A stretch of DNA of 35,328 nt, from assembly GCA_023091735.1 (NCBI GenBank), contig JALKBU010000526.1, forward strand, positions 1-35,328, given 5' to 3'. Position numbers and translations under genes: made by a program. Positions 8,958 through 18,242 of this stretch are shown here, one piece after another. Origin of the DNA: Trichomonas tenax. Its lineage: Eukaryota > Parabasalia > Trichomonadida > Trichomonadidae. Below the pieces are notes generated by a model that saw only the letters and a program-made list of their open reading frames with translations, searched no databases and was not told the origin of the DNA. The first letter of the stretch is position 1. Each line of letters opens with the position of its first letter.

Positions 8958-9161
8958 GAACCAATTAATTGATGTTAATGAACATAAAAATATGCTTAAA
9001 AAATAGAGACTATATAAATTTTTGAATAAATATCGAATCCTAATGTTGAAATTATTAGCTTGCAGGAAATGTAATAATCACTAGTTATTCATGAAACAAA
9101 GAAGAGAAATGATTTTGGGCATAAATTACATTTTAGCAATAATTACATGACAAATAACTAA

Positions 9162-9175
9162 TTTACATGTCAAAA
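9162..9175. promoter_or_regulatory. TTTACATGTCAAAA element upstream of a BspA-like fragment
   Basis: Palindromic promoter-like element with a second degenerate copy (ATTACATGACAAA) about 20 bp upstream, and an initiator-like TCATTTTAATTA at about 9198 downstream. The arrangement matches live genes in the window. Confidence 0.5.
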
Positions 9176-9220
9176 TTGTCATTTTAGAATGATGTTTCAT
9201 TTTAATTAATAGCTCTATAA

Positions 9221-9817
9221 TTGAATGATCATATTGTTAGCACATCGGAGACTACAATCACCAAATTTGATGCTATTTGGACCAGTGAAATCGTTGTTAC
9301 CAATACTTCTTATCCATCAATTGGATATCAAGCTTGTCGTTCCTGTAAATGCACAAGCATCGATTTAAGCCAAACTGAAATCACAGAAATTCAAAATGAA
9401 GCGTTTATGTATGCAGAAATTACATCAATTAATTTACCAAACACATTGAAAATAATAGGAATAAATGTTTTCGGAGCATCTCAACTGATGTCAATTCAAA
9501 AACCAGCCAATGTGCAGTCTATATCTGGTTATAAATTTAATTACAATTCGAGATTATCAAAGATCACCATCGATGAAAATAATTCTTATTTCTGTGCTGT
9601 TAATAACTTTATATTTAATAAAGCGATGACAGTTATATTTCGCGCTCCATGCGCCTTTGAATTATTAGATATGCCGAACACTAGCAATATCACGAGACTT
9701 GGAGGCTTTTGGGTTTCTGGATCTTCCAAAATTATTGGAAGGGAAAAAATCATATCGTTCAATGTCTTTCCCAATTTAATTAGGAATTATATCAGCAGTA
9801 ATATTACGCAAAAATGA
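9221..9817 (+). pseudogene. Truncated BspA-like LRR gene without ATG
   Basis: A 198-codon frame opens at a TTG immediately after a stop and ends at TGA 9815-9817. It contains BspA-type LRR_5 units: Ile-Gly-Tyr-Gln-Ala-Cys, Ser-Ile-Asp-Leu-Ser-Gln, Ile-Gln-Asn-Glu-Ala-Phe, Ile-Asn-Leu-Pro-Asn-Thr-Leu-Lys-Ile-Ile-Gly and a spacer with Ile-Phe-Arg-Ala-Pro-Cys. It lacks a signal peptide, most of the expected repeat array, and the membrane anchor. The promoter and initiator-like boxes upstream are recognisable. It could be a short expressed fragment if another start is used, but decay is the simpler reading. Confidence 0.6.
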
Positions 9818-10536
9818 TTTTTTCATATGGTCGTCATTCAATTCCAAATTGATGTAATTGGAACCATGAGGCTATTTTAAGAACAATATGAATAAATCAT
9901 TCAAAAATCTTACTTCCATTCTAAATCTTCCTAAAATCTTTCCTTCTCAAAATTCACCAAATTTCATGAAGTTTCTCGGATCTTCCAAAAATTGAACAGG
10001 GAAAAAGTAGCTCTGTTCGAAAATATAGCGTACTATCCAAACATTGTATATAGCATCACAAGCATTATTAGGTGGTAATGGATTAATTAAACATGTGTTT
10101 TTGATGGGTAAAATCATAAGTTTTTTAGCAATTTACAAAAAATAAACATTGCTTAGAAGATGAATTTTTAGGCGTTTTTGCATTTTCCTAAGGTTCTTCC
10201 AAAATACGTATCTGCATGTGTCCTAAAGTAAAAGTCATGTGTCGAAGCGCTCAATTTTTTTGAATTTTTTTTTGTTTTTCGTGGAATCTGATCCGAAAAG
10301 TCTAAAAAGTCAAAAATAAATCAGCCATTCATCAATATAATACACACAGATTACATATATCCACTAAAATTCGATCTCAAATTTGTTCAAAATAATTTCA
10401 AAAAGTGACCCCCAAAATAGGGGTTTTCTCCAAAAAAATCGCAGGGTTTTGTAAAGCTCGGACACATAAAAGTGACGTGCGGACACTTCTGTAAGGGGCG
10501 CATATTTAATGAAAAGGGTTGAAAAGTGGATCCACC
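9818..10536. other. Intergenic with a faint BspA echo
   Basis: A segment beginning GGATCTTCCAAAAATTGAAC near 9977 resembles, with divergence, the sequence at 9719-9765 inside the BspA-like fragment. This suggests a decayed tandem duplicate extending to about 10110. The remainder is AT-rich without coding signal. Around 10390-10560 it has short runs such as CCCCAAAATAGGGG and repeated CGGACAC strings whose meaning I cannot tell. Confidence 0.4.
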
Positions 10537-10548
10537 TTTGACATGTAA
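10537..10548. promoter_or_regulatory. Isolated TTTGACATGTAA element
   Basis: A full copy of the recurrent element with no recognisable gene within 700 bp on either side. It may mark the promoter of a lost gene. Confidence 0.35.
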
Positions 10549-11131
10549 GGGACACACCTTTCAATTAAGTTCTATAAGGTTCTTGTAAACAATATCATTT
10601 TTAAGCAAACAAAGATGCGATGAAATCACATAAACACATCAATTAATCAGTCTTTGTTGACAAGTTTCAAGAGTTAGTCCATACTCTGATTAATCGCTAC
10701 CTGTACTCGTAAAATTATCCTTCATTTTGCATTTTTCGCGAAAAAACACATGAAATTATCTCCTCTCCCCAAAGTAACTAGACGCTTTACGATTTATCAC
10801 ATATTTATTATCCAATTAGCTTATTTTATTCGTTAAAAATTCAATTCAAGATTTCGGAAATGTTATTTTCACAGCAAAATCCACCTCCCATCACCCAAAA
10901 TGAGATACTCCCAGCAGGTATGTTAAATTTAAAGCGAATACAACATATCAATTGTCAAACATCTTATTTCTTCGTATTTTTTGTAATCTTCATTAAAATA
11001 AGCTGTCAAACATCATAAATATTGCAATTCAACAAGCTACGATAACATGTTAGGGTTATACAACAACAAAAAAGATTCGAATAAATTTTATTTATTATTA
11101 AAGCATAATAAATGACTAATTTTTACAGAAG
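10549..11131. other. Intergenic, no gene seen
   Basis: AT-rich sequence upstream of the cyclase gene with no long open frame. No full TTTGACATGTAAA element is seen close to the cyclase start. Confidence 0.5.
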
Positions 11132-11165
11132 GCGCCTTCGGCGCTATCATCGCCTAAGGCCCGAT
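11132..11165. repeat. GC-rich double hairpin upstream of the cyclase
   Basis: GCGCC-TTC-GGCGC (11132-11144) is followed at once by GCC-TAA-GGC (11152-11160), flanked by ATC and GAT that could extend the second stem around a bulge. It is a short GC island in very AT-rich DNA, about 150 bp before the cyclase ATG. Function unknown. Confidence 0.5.
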
Positions 11166-11312
11166 TTTTTGATATTTTGAGTGTCAACGAAACACCCAAA
11201 ATGTGTCAATTTTCCAAAGCGTATTCCAAAACGACATCCTTACTGTCAGAAACTAGTATTTTCAGATTCTTTTATTAATGTTAAATCTAAAAAAGAATGT
11301 TTTTTTGCAAAA

Positions 11313-14300
11313 ATGAATAATGAAGCTGAATCATCACATGCAACAACTTCTGTTTTAATTGAACACAACAAATACAGAAGGATATTGAAGAGGAGGGTCA
11401 CCAAGGTGATACAGGACGCCTTATTCAGATATTTCAACTACATTTTTTCGATGGCCTCTTCAAATAAAGTGATTATAAGCATTTTCAGGTATATCCTCAT
11501 ACTCCAGGTCATGGGATCTGCAGTACAAATCACAAATACCAAGTTTTGGGGAACTCAAACCACAATGTCCAAAATTTTGAGAATATTGTCTGTAGTCATT
11601 TCATTAGACCCTGCTGGTTTGAAAGAAGATGAATATTCACTTGTTGTATTGATTGTATCAATTATATCGCTCGTTTTAGTTCTCTTTTTAGTCGCAACGA
11701 TTTATTATTTTAATGTCGAATCAAAGCTGCCAACACTCGTTGTTTCCACCATTGCCATCATCGTGGGATGCTACATGCCATACATGATCTTTTGCAACGC
11801 ATTGTATATCGCGCATGAAATCGATTCTCTAGTAATGATTAAAAAACAGAGTTTAGCGATTGCGAATATTGTCTTGAATTGCATAATATTCATTATATTC
11901 TTCGGTTTCCACACATTCTTCGTTCCATCTGTTTTAATTTTCAGACCAACGGTCAACGGCATATTTTTCACACTCGAAGACCAAATGTACATTCTCTTCA
12001 ACAGTATTTCGATATTCCTATCACAAATTGGAGCGAATGCGAACACGAAAGCGACTCAAATTGTTGCGATTTTCGCTTTGATTGGTGATGTTGTAGTATT
12101 CATATTGAGTTTAAAGCGCTACGTCTGGCTGTCGGACAATTTGAAGCAGTTTTATAGTGGTTTGGCGATCATTAATTTATGTTTTAGATTAATCGTGCCA
12201 ATCATCGCGTTAGCAGGAAAATCAGGACACGAAATCATCATTATTCTCTACATTGTGTTGGTTGTCATCAATCTCATTCGTGGGCCGATCATGGAAAGAA
12301 ATTTCACTGCGAAAATTCTTGCAGAGCTCGAAAACTACCAAGGAATGGACTTTTTCGAGACAAACAGCCATAATAAGATCATTGGAATGCTCAAAACCGG
12401 TTTCTTCCATGGATCAGCGAAAACTCACACGTGGAAATTCATTGATAAAGCATTGCAAAAATATCCGAACGACAGAGCGATCATTATTCTCTACGCACGC
12501 TTTGCTGCTATATACCCTGATGAAGAAGAAAAGGTTCGCGATGCAACAATGAAATTATTCTCGATCAAGAAGCACGACATTGAGTGCAAGAAATTGATCA
12601 ATGACTTGCAGGCTCTTCTTCAGTTAAGAGAACGTAATCTCACGAAAGGCTTAAAGAAGCAGTTGAATAAAGTCAAGGAGAAAGCTGATCGTTGCATTTC
12701 TCAAGCGCGCCGTATCTGGGAATGCGTTATTCGTGGTTCAACAGCAGAAATAGACTCTCTTTCCATGCAATTACAGCATCTTTCAAAGAATGTCGCCAAA
12801 GAGTATTCTCAGCTGCTTTTGATCTATCCAAACAACCCATTTGTCGCAAAATCGTATTCTCAGTTCATGCAGAACGTCATGAGTGATTTACATGCTGCGA
12901 ACGAGTTCCATCAAGTATATCAATCATTGAAGGTTGGAAGACAGCTTCAGACAGAGAAAGGATATTACTTCGCCATCACTGAAGTTCCAACACTTCCAAC
13001 AGACAAAGAGCACTCGGCCTTCAATCTCGAAAATCCAATTCCACTTGCTTCAGACTCAGTTAAGATGACAACTAGTTTATCGCAACAGAGCTTCATTGTT
13101 GGTTTATCAACATCAACAATGAATGAAGGCATCGAAGGAGGAAACGCTATTGAGATTTCTCCAGAAATGCAATATGTTGAAAACTCAATCCAATCCATTC
13201 AACTTCCTTCAATGAAAATTGCTCGTGTTTTGATTTTGTTCATGCACATTGTTGTCTGCTTAGCAACAACAGTTCCATTTTTGATTTTGATTCCGAAGAA
13301 CTTAACGAATCAAATCAATGCTGCTCTCGGTGTTCATTATGTTGCTTCAATGTACGAAAACGTTATGCAAATTGCTATTTACTCACTTCAATATGCAGGA
13401 TCAACAGCAGGATATTGGCCATCGATGATGCAAAGATTCATTGATTTAGTAGGACTCGAAGTATACAATGAAAGTGATGAAGAATTGCTTTTAGGTCAAA
13501 TCCATGATTTGGCAGAACGCTCACAAAACTTCGAACTGCTTCTACCAATAATGAAGGATACAGGATTCTTCACCAAATCGTTGGACTTGTGCTTCAACAA
13601 GACAGGGCCAATCGCAATCTTCACCAATTCATCAGCTGATGGTCCAAAGGTTATAGGTTACTTCTCGATGCAAAGCTATATTTTGTTTACTATCAAGATA
13701 GCAATGCAAGTCATCGAAAAGCCGAATGAAGCATTTAACAACGCCAATTTCTTTGGTTTGACTCATGGAATTGTCAAAGTTAAAGAGTTCTGGGATTTGA
13801 TTCTGCATCAGACAGTTTCTGATGCAGAATCAATGTTCGAGTTCAGAATTGATATCATCAAGATTATGTTAATATTTGATTTGATATTTACAATTGTTCT
13901 CGATATTATTATTATTTTAGTTGTTGTTTATCTTGTTCAGCATGAAAAGTCAATGATTGCAAATGCATTCAAGGCAATTCCAAAGAGATCAATTTCTCAG
14001 ATCGTCCAGAAACTCAACAAAGCTCTCAACAAGAATATCGAAAACGACAACGAAAAGAAACTCGATACACAAGAAGAGAACGCCTTAAGAATTCTCAGCA
14101 CATCAAACACAAATAGCCGTATTGATATTAAATTGGCTGGTTCCTTTGTCGCTCCTCAAATTGTTTTGATCATCTGCTTCGTCATTATTTTCTCATTCTT
14201 GTACACCGTCCCAACAAACGTCACTAAAAAGGCCGGACTTATTGTTCCACAGTTCTCTAATTTAATCAAAGGACCATCTGCTCTTCAGGCAACTATAGTA

Positions 14301-16058
14301 ACAGCTTTGCGTTACGTCTTGCATTTCGTCGATGGATATCTTGGTGCACATCCTGATGATGCAGACTTCAATACGACAATCGCTTGGGTCACGCAAAACT
14401 GCCTTAATACATTCCCTAAGCTGGTCGCTCAGTGGTGGTTTGGTGACAGCGTTAGGTATGGAATGCCTACAGCTGAAGCTGGTGAAAAGTTCACTGCCAT
14501 CTTCTCTAAATCTGAATGTAGTGCAACAACTGCCCTTGAGGGTGTCACTGGTCCAATATTATGCTCTTCAATCGAGACATCATCGTACGCAATATTGCAA
14601 AGCTTTAAGGATATTTTCGATGCTAATTCAATTACAGGCAGTGATCCAAGAATTTCTTCTACGATGATTTGGTCTGATATGAGATTGATGGATGAATTAG
14701 TGAATCAAGGTGTCGATGTTCTTGAAGCTCTGTTGTACGAACAGAACCAAGAATTATACGGCCAAATGACGACACCTGTTAGCATTATGATTGTTTTGGT
14801 CATCCTTCTCGGTTTCTATGCAATCTTTGGCATGAGCATTATCTCTAACGCCACAGTTGGGACAATAAGACTCTTCCTTCAGGCTGATCCACACGATATC
14901 ATCAACTCAAAGACAATCCTCAAGATATTGTCAAACGACTTTTCATCAAATGACGACGACACACTATCAAAGGATACATCATTCTATGAGATGCTTGTTT
15001 CCAACCTTCTTGACGGCACAGTGTTCATGGACAATAACTTGAAGATATTATCTGCTAATAAGTCCATTGAGAACATCCTCGACGTTTCTGCAAGTGATGT
15101 TATCGGCAAGAAGTTGTCAGACATTGCACACGCACCAGAAGGAAAGGAGCAGGGACTTAACACTTTCTTCGCAGCTCTCCACACAGCAATGAATGCTATG
15201 AGATCACCAAGAATCACAATGGAAGCTGAAATCAACAGACATGGAGAACCAATCATGGTCGAGTTCAATGTTATCGCTGTTTCTCTTGTTGGCGAAGTCC
15301 AGACAGCACCGACAAACAGAGAAGGCTTGGCAATGGTTATCGTTGTCATGAAGGATACAACGCCAGCTATGACAGCTAAGAAGTTGTTAGATGATGAGCA
15401 TGACAAAGGTGAACATTTGTTGAAGATGATTCTTCCAGATATCATTGTTAGAAAACTTCAACTTGGTGAATCTAACATTTCATTCTCAGTTCCTTCAGCA
15501 TCAATCCTGTTCATGGATATTGTTTCATTCACACCATGGTGTGGATCTCTCCCTGCAAAGACAGTTATGGCAACTCTCAACAAGATGTTCAAGTTGTTCG
15601 ATACTGCTTTGTCGAGATATGACAAGATGATCAAGATCAAATGCATTGGCGACTGCTATATGGCGGCAGGTGGTATTTTCGATGAAGTTAATAACCCTGC
15701 CATCCATGCAAAGCAAGCAATTTCATTCTGCTTGGATGCAATCAGCGGTCTTTCGCTCTTCGATATCGAAAACAAAGTTCAGTTGAGAATCAGAGCTGGT
15801 ATCAACTGCGGTGGTCCAATCATTGCAGGTGTTTTGGGTATTGAGAAGCCAACATTCGATATTCTTGGTTCAGCAATTTCAGTTGCCGCTGCTATGGAAC
15901 ATAATGGTGTTCCAATGAATGTTCACATCCCTCAGCACATGTACGACTTGGTTTACGACCAGGACTTCGTATTCAAAGAGAGAGGTGACATCCATATTAA
16001 GGACAAGATGATCCACACTTATCTTGTTTCCGGTTACACATCAAAAGGTCACAATTAA
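11313..16058 (+). CDS. Transmembrane class III cyclase with PAS domain
   Basis: A 1581-residue member of the trichomonad transmembrane cyclase family. The start is ATG 11313; upstream codons in the same frame have no ATG. About six or seven hydrophobic segments lie at 53-325, then a soluble TPR-like region (about 330-625), membrane segments near 634-656, 851-876, 948-967 and 1157-1177 with long loops between, a PAS domain (about 1223-1352) and the cyclase domain (about 1379-1572). Metal-binding Asp1402 (Phe-Met-Asp-Ile-Val-Ser-Phe) and Asp1447 (Ile-Gly-Asp-Cys-Tyr-Met) are present. Lys1443 and Asp1516 are the pair that selects ATP, so adenylate rather than guanylate specificity. The transition-state Asn and Arg positions are Ser1523 and Ala1527. 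Activity as a homodimer is therefore doubtful. It probably acts as an environmental sensor at the surface. Confidence 0.85.
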   Translation: MNNEAESSHATTSVLIEHNKYRRILKRRVTKVIQDALFRYFNYIFSMASSNKVIISIFRYILILQVMGSAVQITNTKFWGTQTTMSKILRILSVVISLDPAGLKEDEYSLVVLIVSIISLVLVLFLVATIYYFNVESKLPTLVVSTIAIIVGCYMPYMIFCNALYIAHEIDSLVMIKKQSLAIANIVLNCIIFIIFFGFHTFFVPSVLIFRPTVNGIFFTLEDQMYILFNSISIFLSQIGANANTKATQIVAIFALIGDVVVFILSLKRYVWLSDNLKQFYSGLAIINLCFRLIVPIIALAGKSGHEIIIILYIVLVVINLIRGPIMERNFTAKILAELENYQGMDFFETNSHNKIIGMLKTGFFHGSAKTHTWKFIDKALQKYPNDRAIIILYARFAAIYPDEEEKVRDATMKLFSIKKHDIECKKLINDLQALLQLRERNLTKGLKKQLNKVKEKADRCISQARRIWECVIRGSTAEIDSLSMQLQHLSKNVAKEYSQLLLIYPNNPFVAKSYSQFMQNVMSDLHAANEFHQVYQSLKVGRQLQTEKGYYFAITEVPTLPTDKEHSAFNLENPIPLASDSVKMTTSLSQQSFIVGLSTSTMNEGIEGGNAIEISPEMQYVENSIQSIQLPSMKIARVLILFMHIVVCLATTVPFLILIPKNLTNQINAALGVHYVASMYENVMQIAIYSLQYAGSTAGYWPSMMQRFIDLVGLEVYNESDEELLLGQIHDLAERSQNFELLLPIMKDTGFFTKSLDLCFNKTGPIAIFTNSSADGPKVIGYFSMQSYILFTIKIAMQVIEKPNEAFNNANFFGLTHGIVKVKEFWDLILHQTVSDAESMFEFRIDIIKIMLIFDLIFTIVLDIIIILVVVYLVQHEKSMIANAFKAIPKRSISQIVQKLNKALNKNIENDNEKKLDTQEENALRILSTSNTNSRIDIKLAGSFVAPQIVLIICFVIIFSFLYTVPTNVTKKAGLIVPQFSNLIKGPSALQATIVTALRYVLHFVDGYLGAHPDDADFNTTIAWVTQNCLNTFPKLVAQWWFGDSVRYGMPTAEAGEKFTAIFSKSECSATTALEGVTGPILCSSIETSSYAILQSFKDIFDANSITGSDPRISSTMIWSDMRLMDELVNQGVDVLEALLYEQNQELYGQMTTPVSIMIVLVILLGFYAIFGMSIISNATVGTIRLFLQADPHDIINSKTILKILSNDFSSNDDDTLSKDTSFYEMLVSNLLDGTVFMDNNLKILSANKSIENILDVSASDVIGKKLSDIAHAPEGKEQGLNTFFAALHTAMNAMRSPRITMEAEINRHGEPIMVEFNVIAVSLVGEVQTAPTNREGLAMVIVVMKDTTPAMTAKKLLDDEHDKGEHLLKMILPDIIVRKLQLGESNISFSVPSASILFMDIVSFTPWCGSLPAKTVMATLNKMFKLFDTALSRYDKMIKIKCIGDCYMAAGGIFDEVNNPAIHAKQAISFCLDAISGLSLFDIENKVQLRIRAGINCGGPIIAGVLGIEKPTFDILGSAISVAAAMEHNGVPMNVHIPQHMYDLVYDQDFVFKERGDIHIKDKMIHTYLVSGYTSKGHN

Positions 16059-16144
16059 TTTTTTAATGTTTTGAAATAATACTTTTATGCAATTAAACAT
16101 GGATATTAAATTAATTGTTATTTTTCATTCGATTATGATTAGAT

Positions 16145-16201
16145 AAATAACCTTAAACATGGTGGAAATACCAAAATAACCTTAAACATGGAGGAAATCC
16201 T
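16145..16201. repeat. Tandem 29-bp repeat, two copies
   Basis: AATAACCTTAAACATGG followed by a GGAAAT block occurs twice, with CCTTAAACATGG at 16151 and 16180, a period of 29 bp. Differences are few. Confidence 0.7.
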
Positions 16202-16340
16202 AATGATTGGTATTAATTCAAGAAAAATGAAAGAACAATTGATTAAATGGCGTTCAGCAGTGTGATGAGAGGTGACTGCAATGTGGAAAAGCTGTTGTTG
16301 ATCAATGAGAATAATCTAGAGTTTAGGTTCATGAGAAAAA

Positions 16341-16369
16341 ATGATTTAAGGTTATTGTAGATTTCCTCC
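16341..16369. repeat. Inverted copy of the 29-bp repeat
   Basis: The reverse complement reads GGAGGAAATC, three bases, AATAACCTTAAA, then TCAT, which matches the tandem array above with one shifted base. With 16161-16189 it forms an inverted repeat enclosing about 150 bp. Confidence 0.55.
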
Positions 16370-16510
16370 TTCAAAAATTTCAAAGGAATCTGACAAAAAG
16401 CAAAATTGCATCAAAACATTGTGCTCATTGATTTGGGATACATTTTATCAAAAATTTTCTGAAGATTTTGGGGGAGAAAGGAAATTGTTTCCTTCATATT
16501 TTCTTTGGTA

Positions 16511-17440
16511 ATGGAGGCAGCATTCACATTAGAGAGACTCACTACAAGCCATAGAATGATGGAGCAGCAACAGGTTGAGCTTCTGCAGGGTGCGGCTTCA
16601 TGGAAAGAGTTTCGTGATAACAAACTCAGTAAACTCGACGCAAACACAATACACTCGATAATTGACATTCTGTACGCTCTCAAGATACTCGGCCAGGCCA
16701 ATGGAGACCCGAAATTCGTTAAACATAACGGAATTAACAAAAAAAGACTCGACAACTTTATTGTGGGAATTTGGGGCAGAATATCGCCTTTATTCTACAG
16801 CATAGTTTGGATGAAGAGGTGTGAATCAAAAATTATCCCAAAAGAGTTTGAATATGATAATAATCAAATCAAAGATACGATTTACAACATCATTTCTAAT
16901 CCAAATCAAGGTTCATTATATCAGATGATGGAACACTTGCATACAAGCGTTCAAAAGTTCGAAGATCAAAAAATTAATCGAATCGTACTTATAAAAACAG
17001 ACAATTTAGTTATATTTTCAACCTTTGTTAAGGTTAGGAACCAAAGCAAACTTTACAAGCACTTCGTTTTGCAAAACGGAGAATTCAAGATATTCGTTCG
17101 AAATACTCAAAGAAGCGGTCGGCAATCCAGCCTCTCATTGGAATTTTCGACGCCAATCCTAGGCACCCAACAAACAGCTCCTGATAATGCTGATTTTCAA
17201 AATTTCACAAATTTTAATTGCGATGAAACACTTCAACAAAATGAAGGATTTCAAGCTCAAAATGAGAATTTAGTATCTCAAAACAAAGAAGGAAACCTTG
17301 TCGATGCTTTCACCAATGATAATTCGGCTTTTGGAAGCTGTTATAACATTGAAAATGATTCTTTCCACAATGATAATTCAGCTTTCAGGAGCTATTATAA
17401 CATTGAATATGATGATGAATTTGAGAATGAATGGCATTAA
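16511..17440 (+). CDS. Unrecognised 309-residue protein with Asn-rich tail
   Basis: Starts at ATG 16511; a TTG two codons upstream is not a credible start. Residues 1-190 look globular and mostly helical, with a well-behaved mix of charged and hydrophobic residues (for example Ser-Ile-Ile-Asp-Ile-Leu-Tyr-Ala-Leu-Lys and Ile-Trp-Gly-Arg-Ile-Ser-Pro-Leu-Phe-Tyr). From about 195 it becomes Asn/Gln/Phe-rich and low-complexity. The end carries an imperfect duplication (Asn-Asp-Asn-Ser-Ala-Phe ... Tyr-Asn-Ile-Glu, twice). No signal peptide or membrane segment. The upstream region has only a weak TGACAAA half-site. I do not recognise the family. A regulatory or nucleic-acid-associated role would be a guess. 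Confidence 0.6.
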   Translation: MEAAFTLERLTTSHRMMEQQQVELLQGAASWKEFRDNKLSKLDANTIHSIIDILYALKILGQANGDPKFVKHNGINKKRLDNFIVGIWGRISPLFYSIVWMKRCESKIIPKEFEYDNNQIKDTIYNIISNPNQGSLYQMMEHLHTSVQKFEDQKINRIVLIKTDNLVIFSTFVKVRNQSKLYKHFVLQNGEFKIFVRNTQRSGRQSSLSLEFSTPILGTQQTAPDNADFQNFTNFNCDETLQQNEGFQAQNENLVSQNKEGNLVDAFTNDNSAFGSCYNIENDSFHNDNSAFRSYYNIEYDDEFENEWH

Positions 17441-17470
17441 TAATAAATTTATGTAAAAACTTTCTTATTC

Positions 17471-18169
17471 TTACATAAAATAGAATTCTTCGTTCTGCTG
17501 CTCTTGATAATCATTAGCAAATGGATCCTCATCATCGATTCTGGTTTCTGTTGTGAATAGTGCATTCTCGTATGTCAAAAGGGAGTTAGCATTGTTTGTT
17601 ATGACACATTCTTCAATCTCGAATGATTCTGATGTTTGTGTTGATTGTGACTCTTCCTTTCTTCTCGATAACAAAACGAATACTATAATTGAGGCCGTGA
17701 TAATTATTACTGCCAAAACTGAAATCAATATTATAATTAAGTAATTTTTCTTTGGTGATTATTTGTTTGCTGCTTTATTGATACTTTCAGTTGTATTTGA
17801 AGCCTTCAATGACTGAGATTCATTTTGCGAGATTAATAGTTTTTGTTGTGAGCTAGAATCTCGAGCATTTGAAGTATTCATAGGAGTAAAATGTGGTGTT
17901 GATAATGGAGTTATGAAAGGTGATTCTCCTCGTGTTAATGATGGAGTTGTTGATGGTGTTATTTGTAGTGTTAATGATGGAGTTGTTGATGGTGTAGTTA
18001 AAGCAGTCATCAAAGGCATAATCAATGGAGTTGCTGAAAAAGTAATTGAATGTGTGATTAATGGGGTTAGTAATGGAGTTAAAGAAAGTGTTGTTGAAGG
18101 AGTTGTCATAGGTGTTGTTGATGCTAAAGGTGTAGTTAAATATAAATTAGTGTCACGTACAGAAAGTTG
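17471..18169 (-). pseudogene. Surface protein: Thr/Pro stalk and membrane anchor split by one stop
   Basis: Read on the minus strand in one frame. After a stop at 18172-18170 comes a Thr/Ser/Pro-rich stalk with a 12-residue repeat (36-bp repeats starting at 17932 and 17968). A single TAA at 17761-17759 follows. Then, in the same frame and without an indel, come Ser-Pro-Lys-Lys-Asn-Tyr, a strong transmembrane segment, Arg-Arg-Lys, and a cytoplasmic tail with Tyr-Glu-Asn-Ala-Leu-Phe-Thr-Thr and Asp-Pro-Phe-Ala-Asn-Asp-Tyr. That tail resembles the NPLYxT / DPFxNDF tails of trichomonad surface proteins, which are thought to drive sorting or endocytosis. No ectodomain or signal peptide is seen upstream, so it is also 5'-truncated. 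Promoter-like boxes at 18195-18235 sit where the 5' end is lost. Confidence 0.6.
17932..17995. repeat. 36-bp tandem repeat in the stalk
   Basis: The string GTGTTAATGATGGAGTTG starts at 17932 and 17968. On the minus strand each unit encodes 12 residues of a Thr-Pro-Ser-Thr-Thr-Pro-Ser-Leu type. Confidence 0.65.
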
Positions 18170-18194
18170 TTACGAAAAAGTGATACGATATTAT

Positions 18195-18206
18195 CTGACA
18201 TGTAAA
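18195..18206. promoter_or_regulatory. CTGACATGTAAA element upstream of the stalk gene
   Basis: Recurrent element in minus-strand promoter position for the broken surface-protein gene, with a degenerate ATGTGTCAAAA half-site at 18228-18238. Confidence 0.45.
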
Positions 18207-18242
18207 GTTGTTAGAATCTCTGGTTTTATGTGTCAAAATCGC

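Larger units (their letters stand above)
16059..16510. other. Intergenic with 29-bp repeats, no gene seen
   Basis: Holds two direct and one inverted copy of a 29-bp repeat. A 37-codon ORF near 16246-16360 (beginning Met-Ala-Phe-Ser-Ser-Val) has no recognisable similarity and is not called. Confidence 0.5.

Noticed and set aside
10364..10564. 66-codon minus-strand ORF
   Set aside because: No recognisable domain, and it overlaps a promoter-like element and short repeats. Treated as chance.
10918..11040. Possible intron beginning GTATGT at 10918
   Set aside because: The 5' motif resembles trichomonad donor sites, but I found no ACTAACACACAG-type branch/acceptor downstream and no coding frame to join.
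11181..11312. Longer N-terminus for the cyclase starting at GTG 11181
   Set aside because: No ATG exists in this frame before 11313, and eukaryotic GTG starts are very rare. The extension is also unlike a coding segment.
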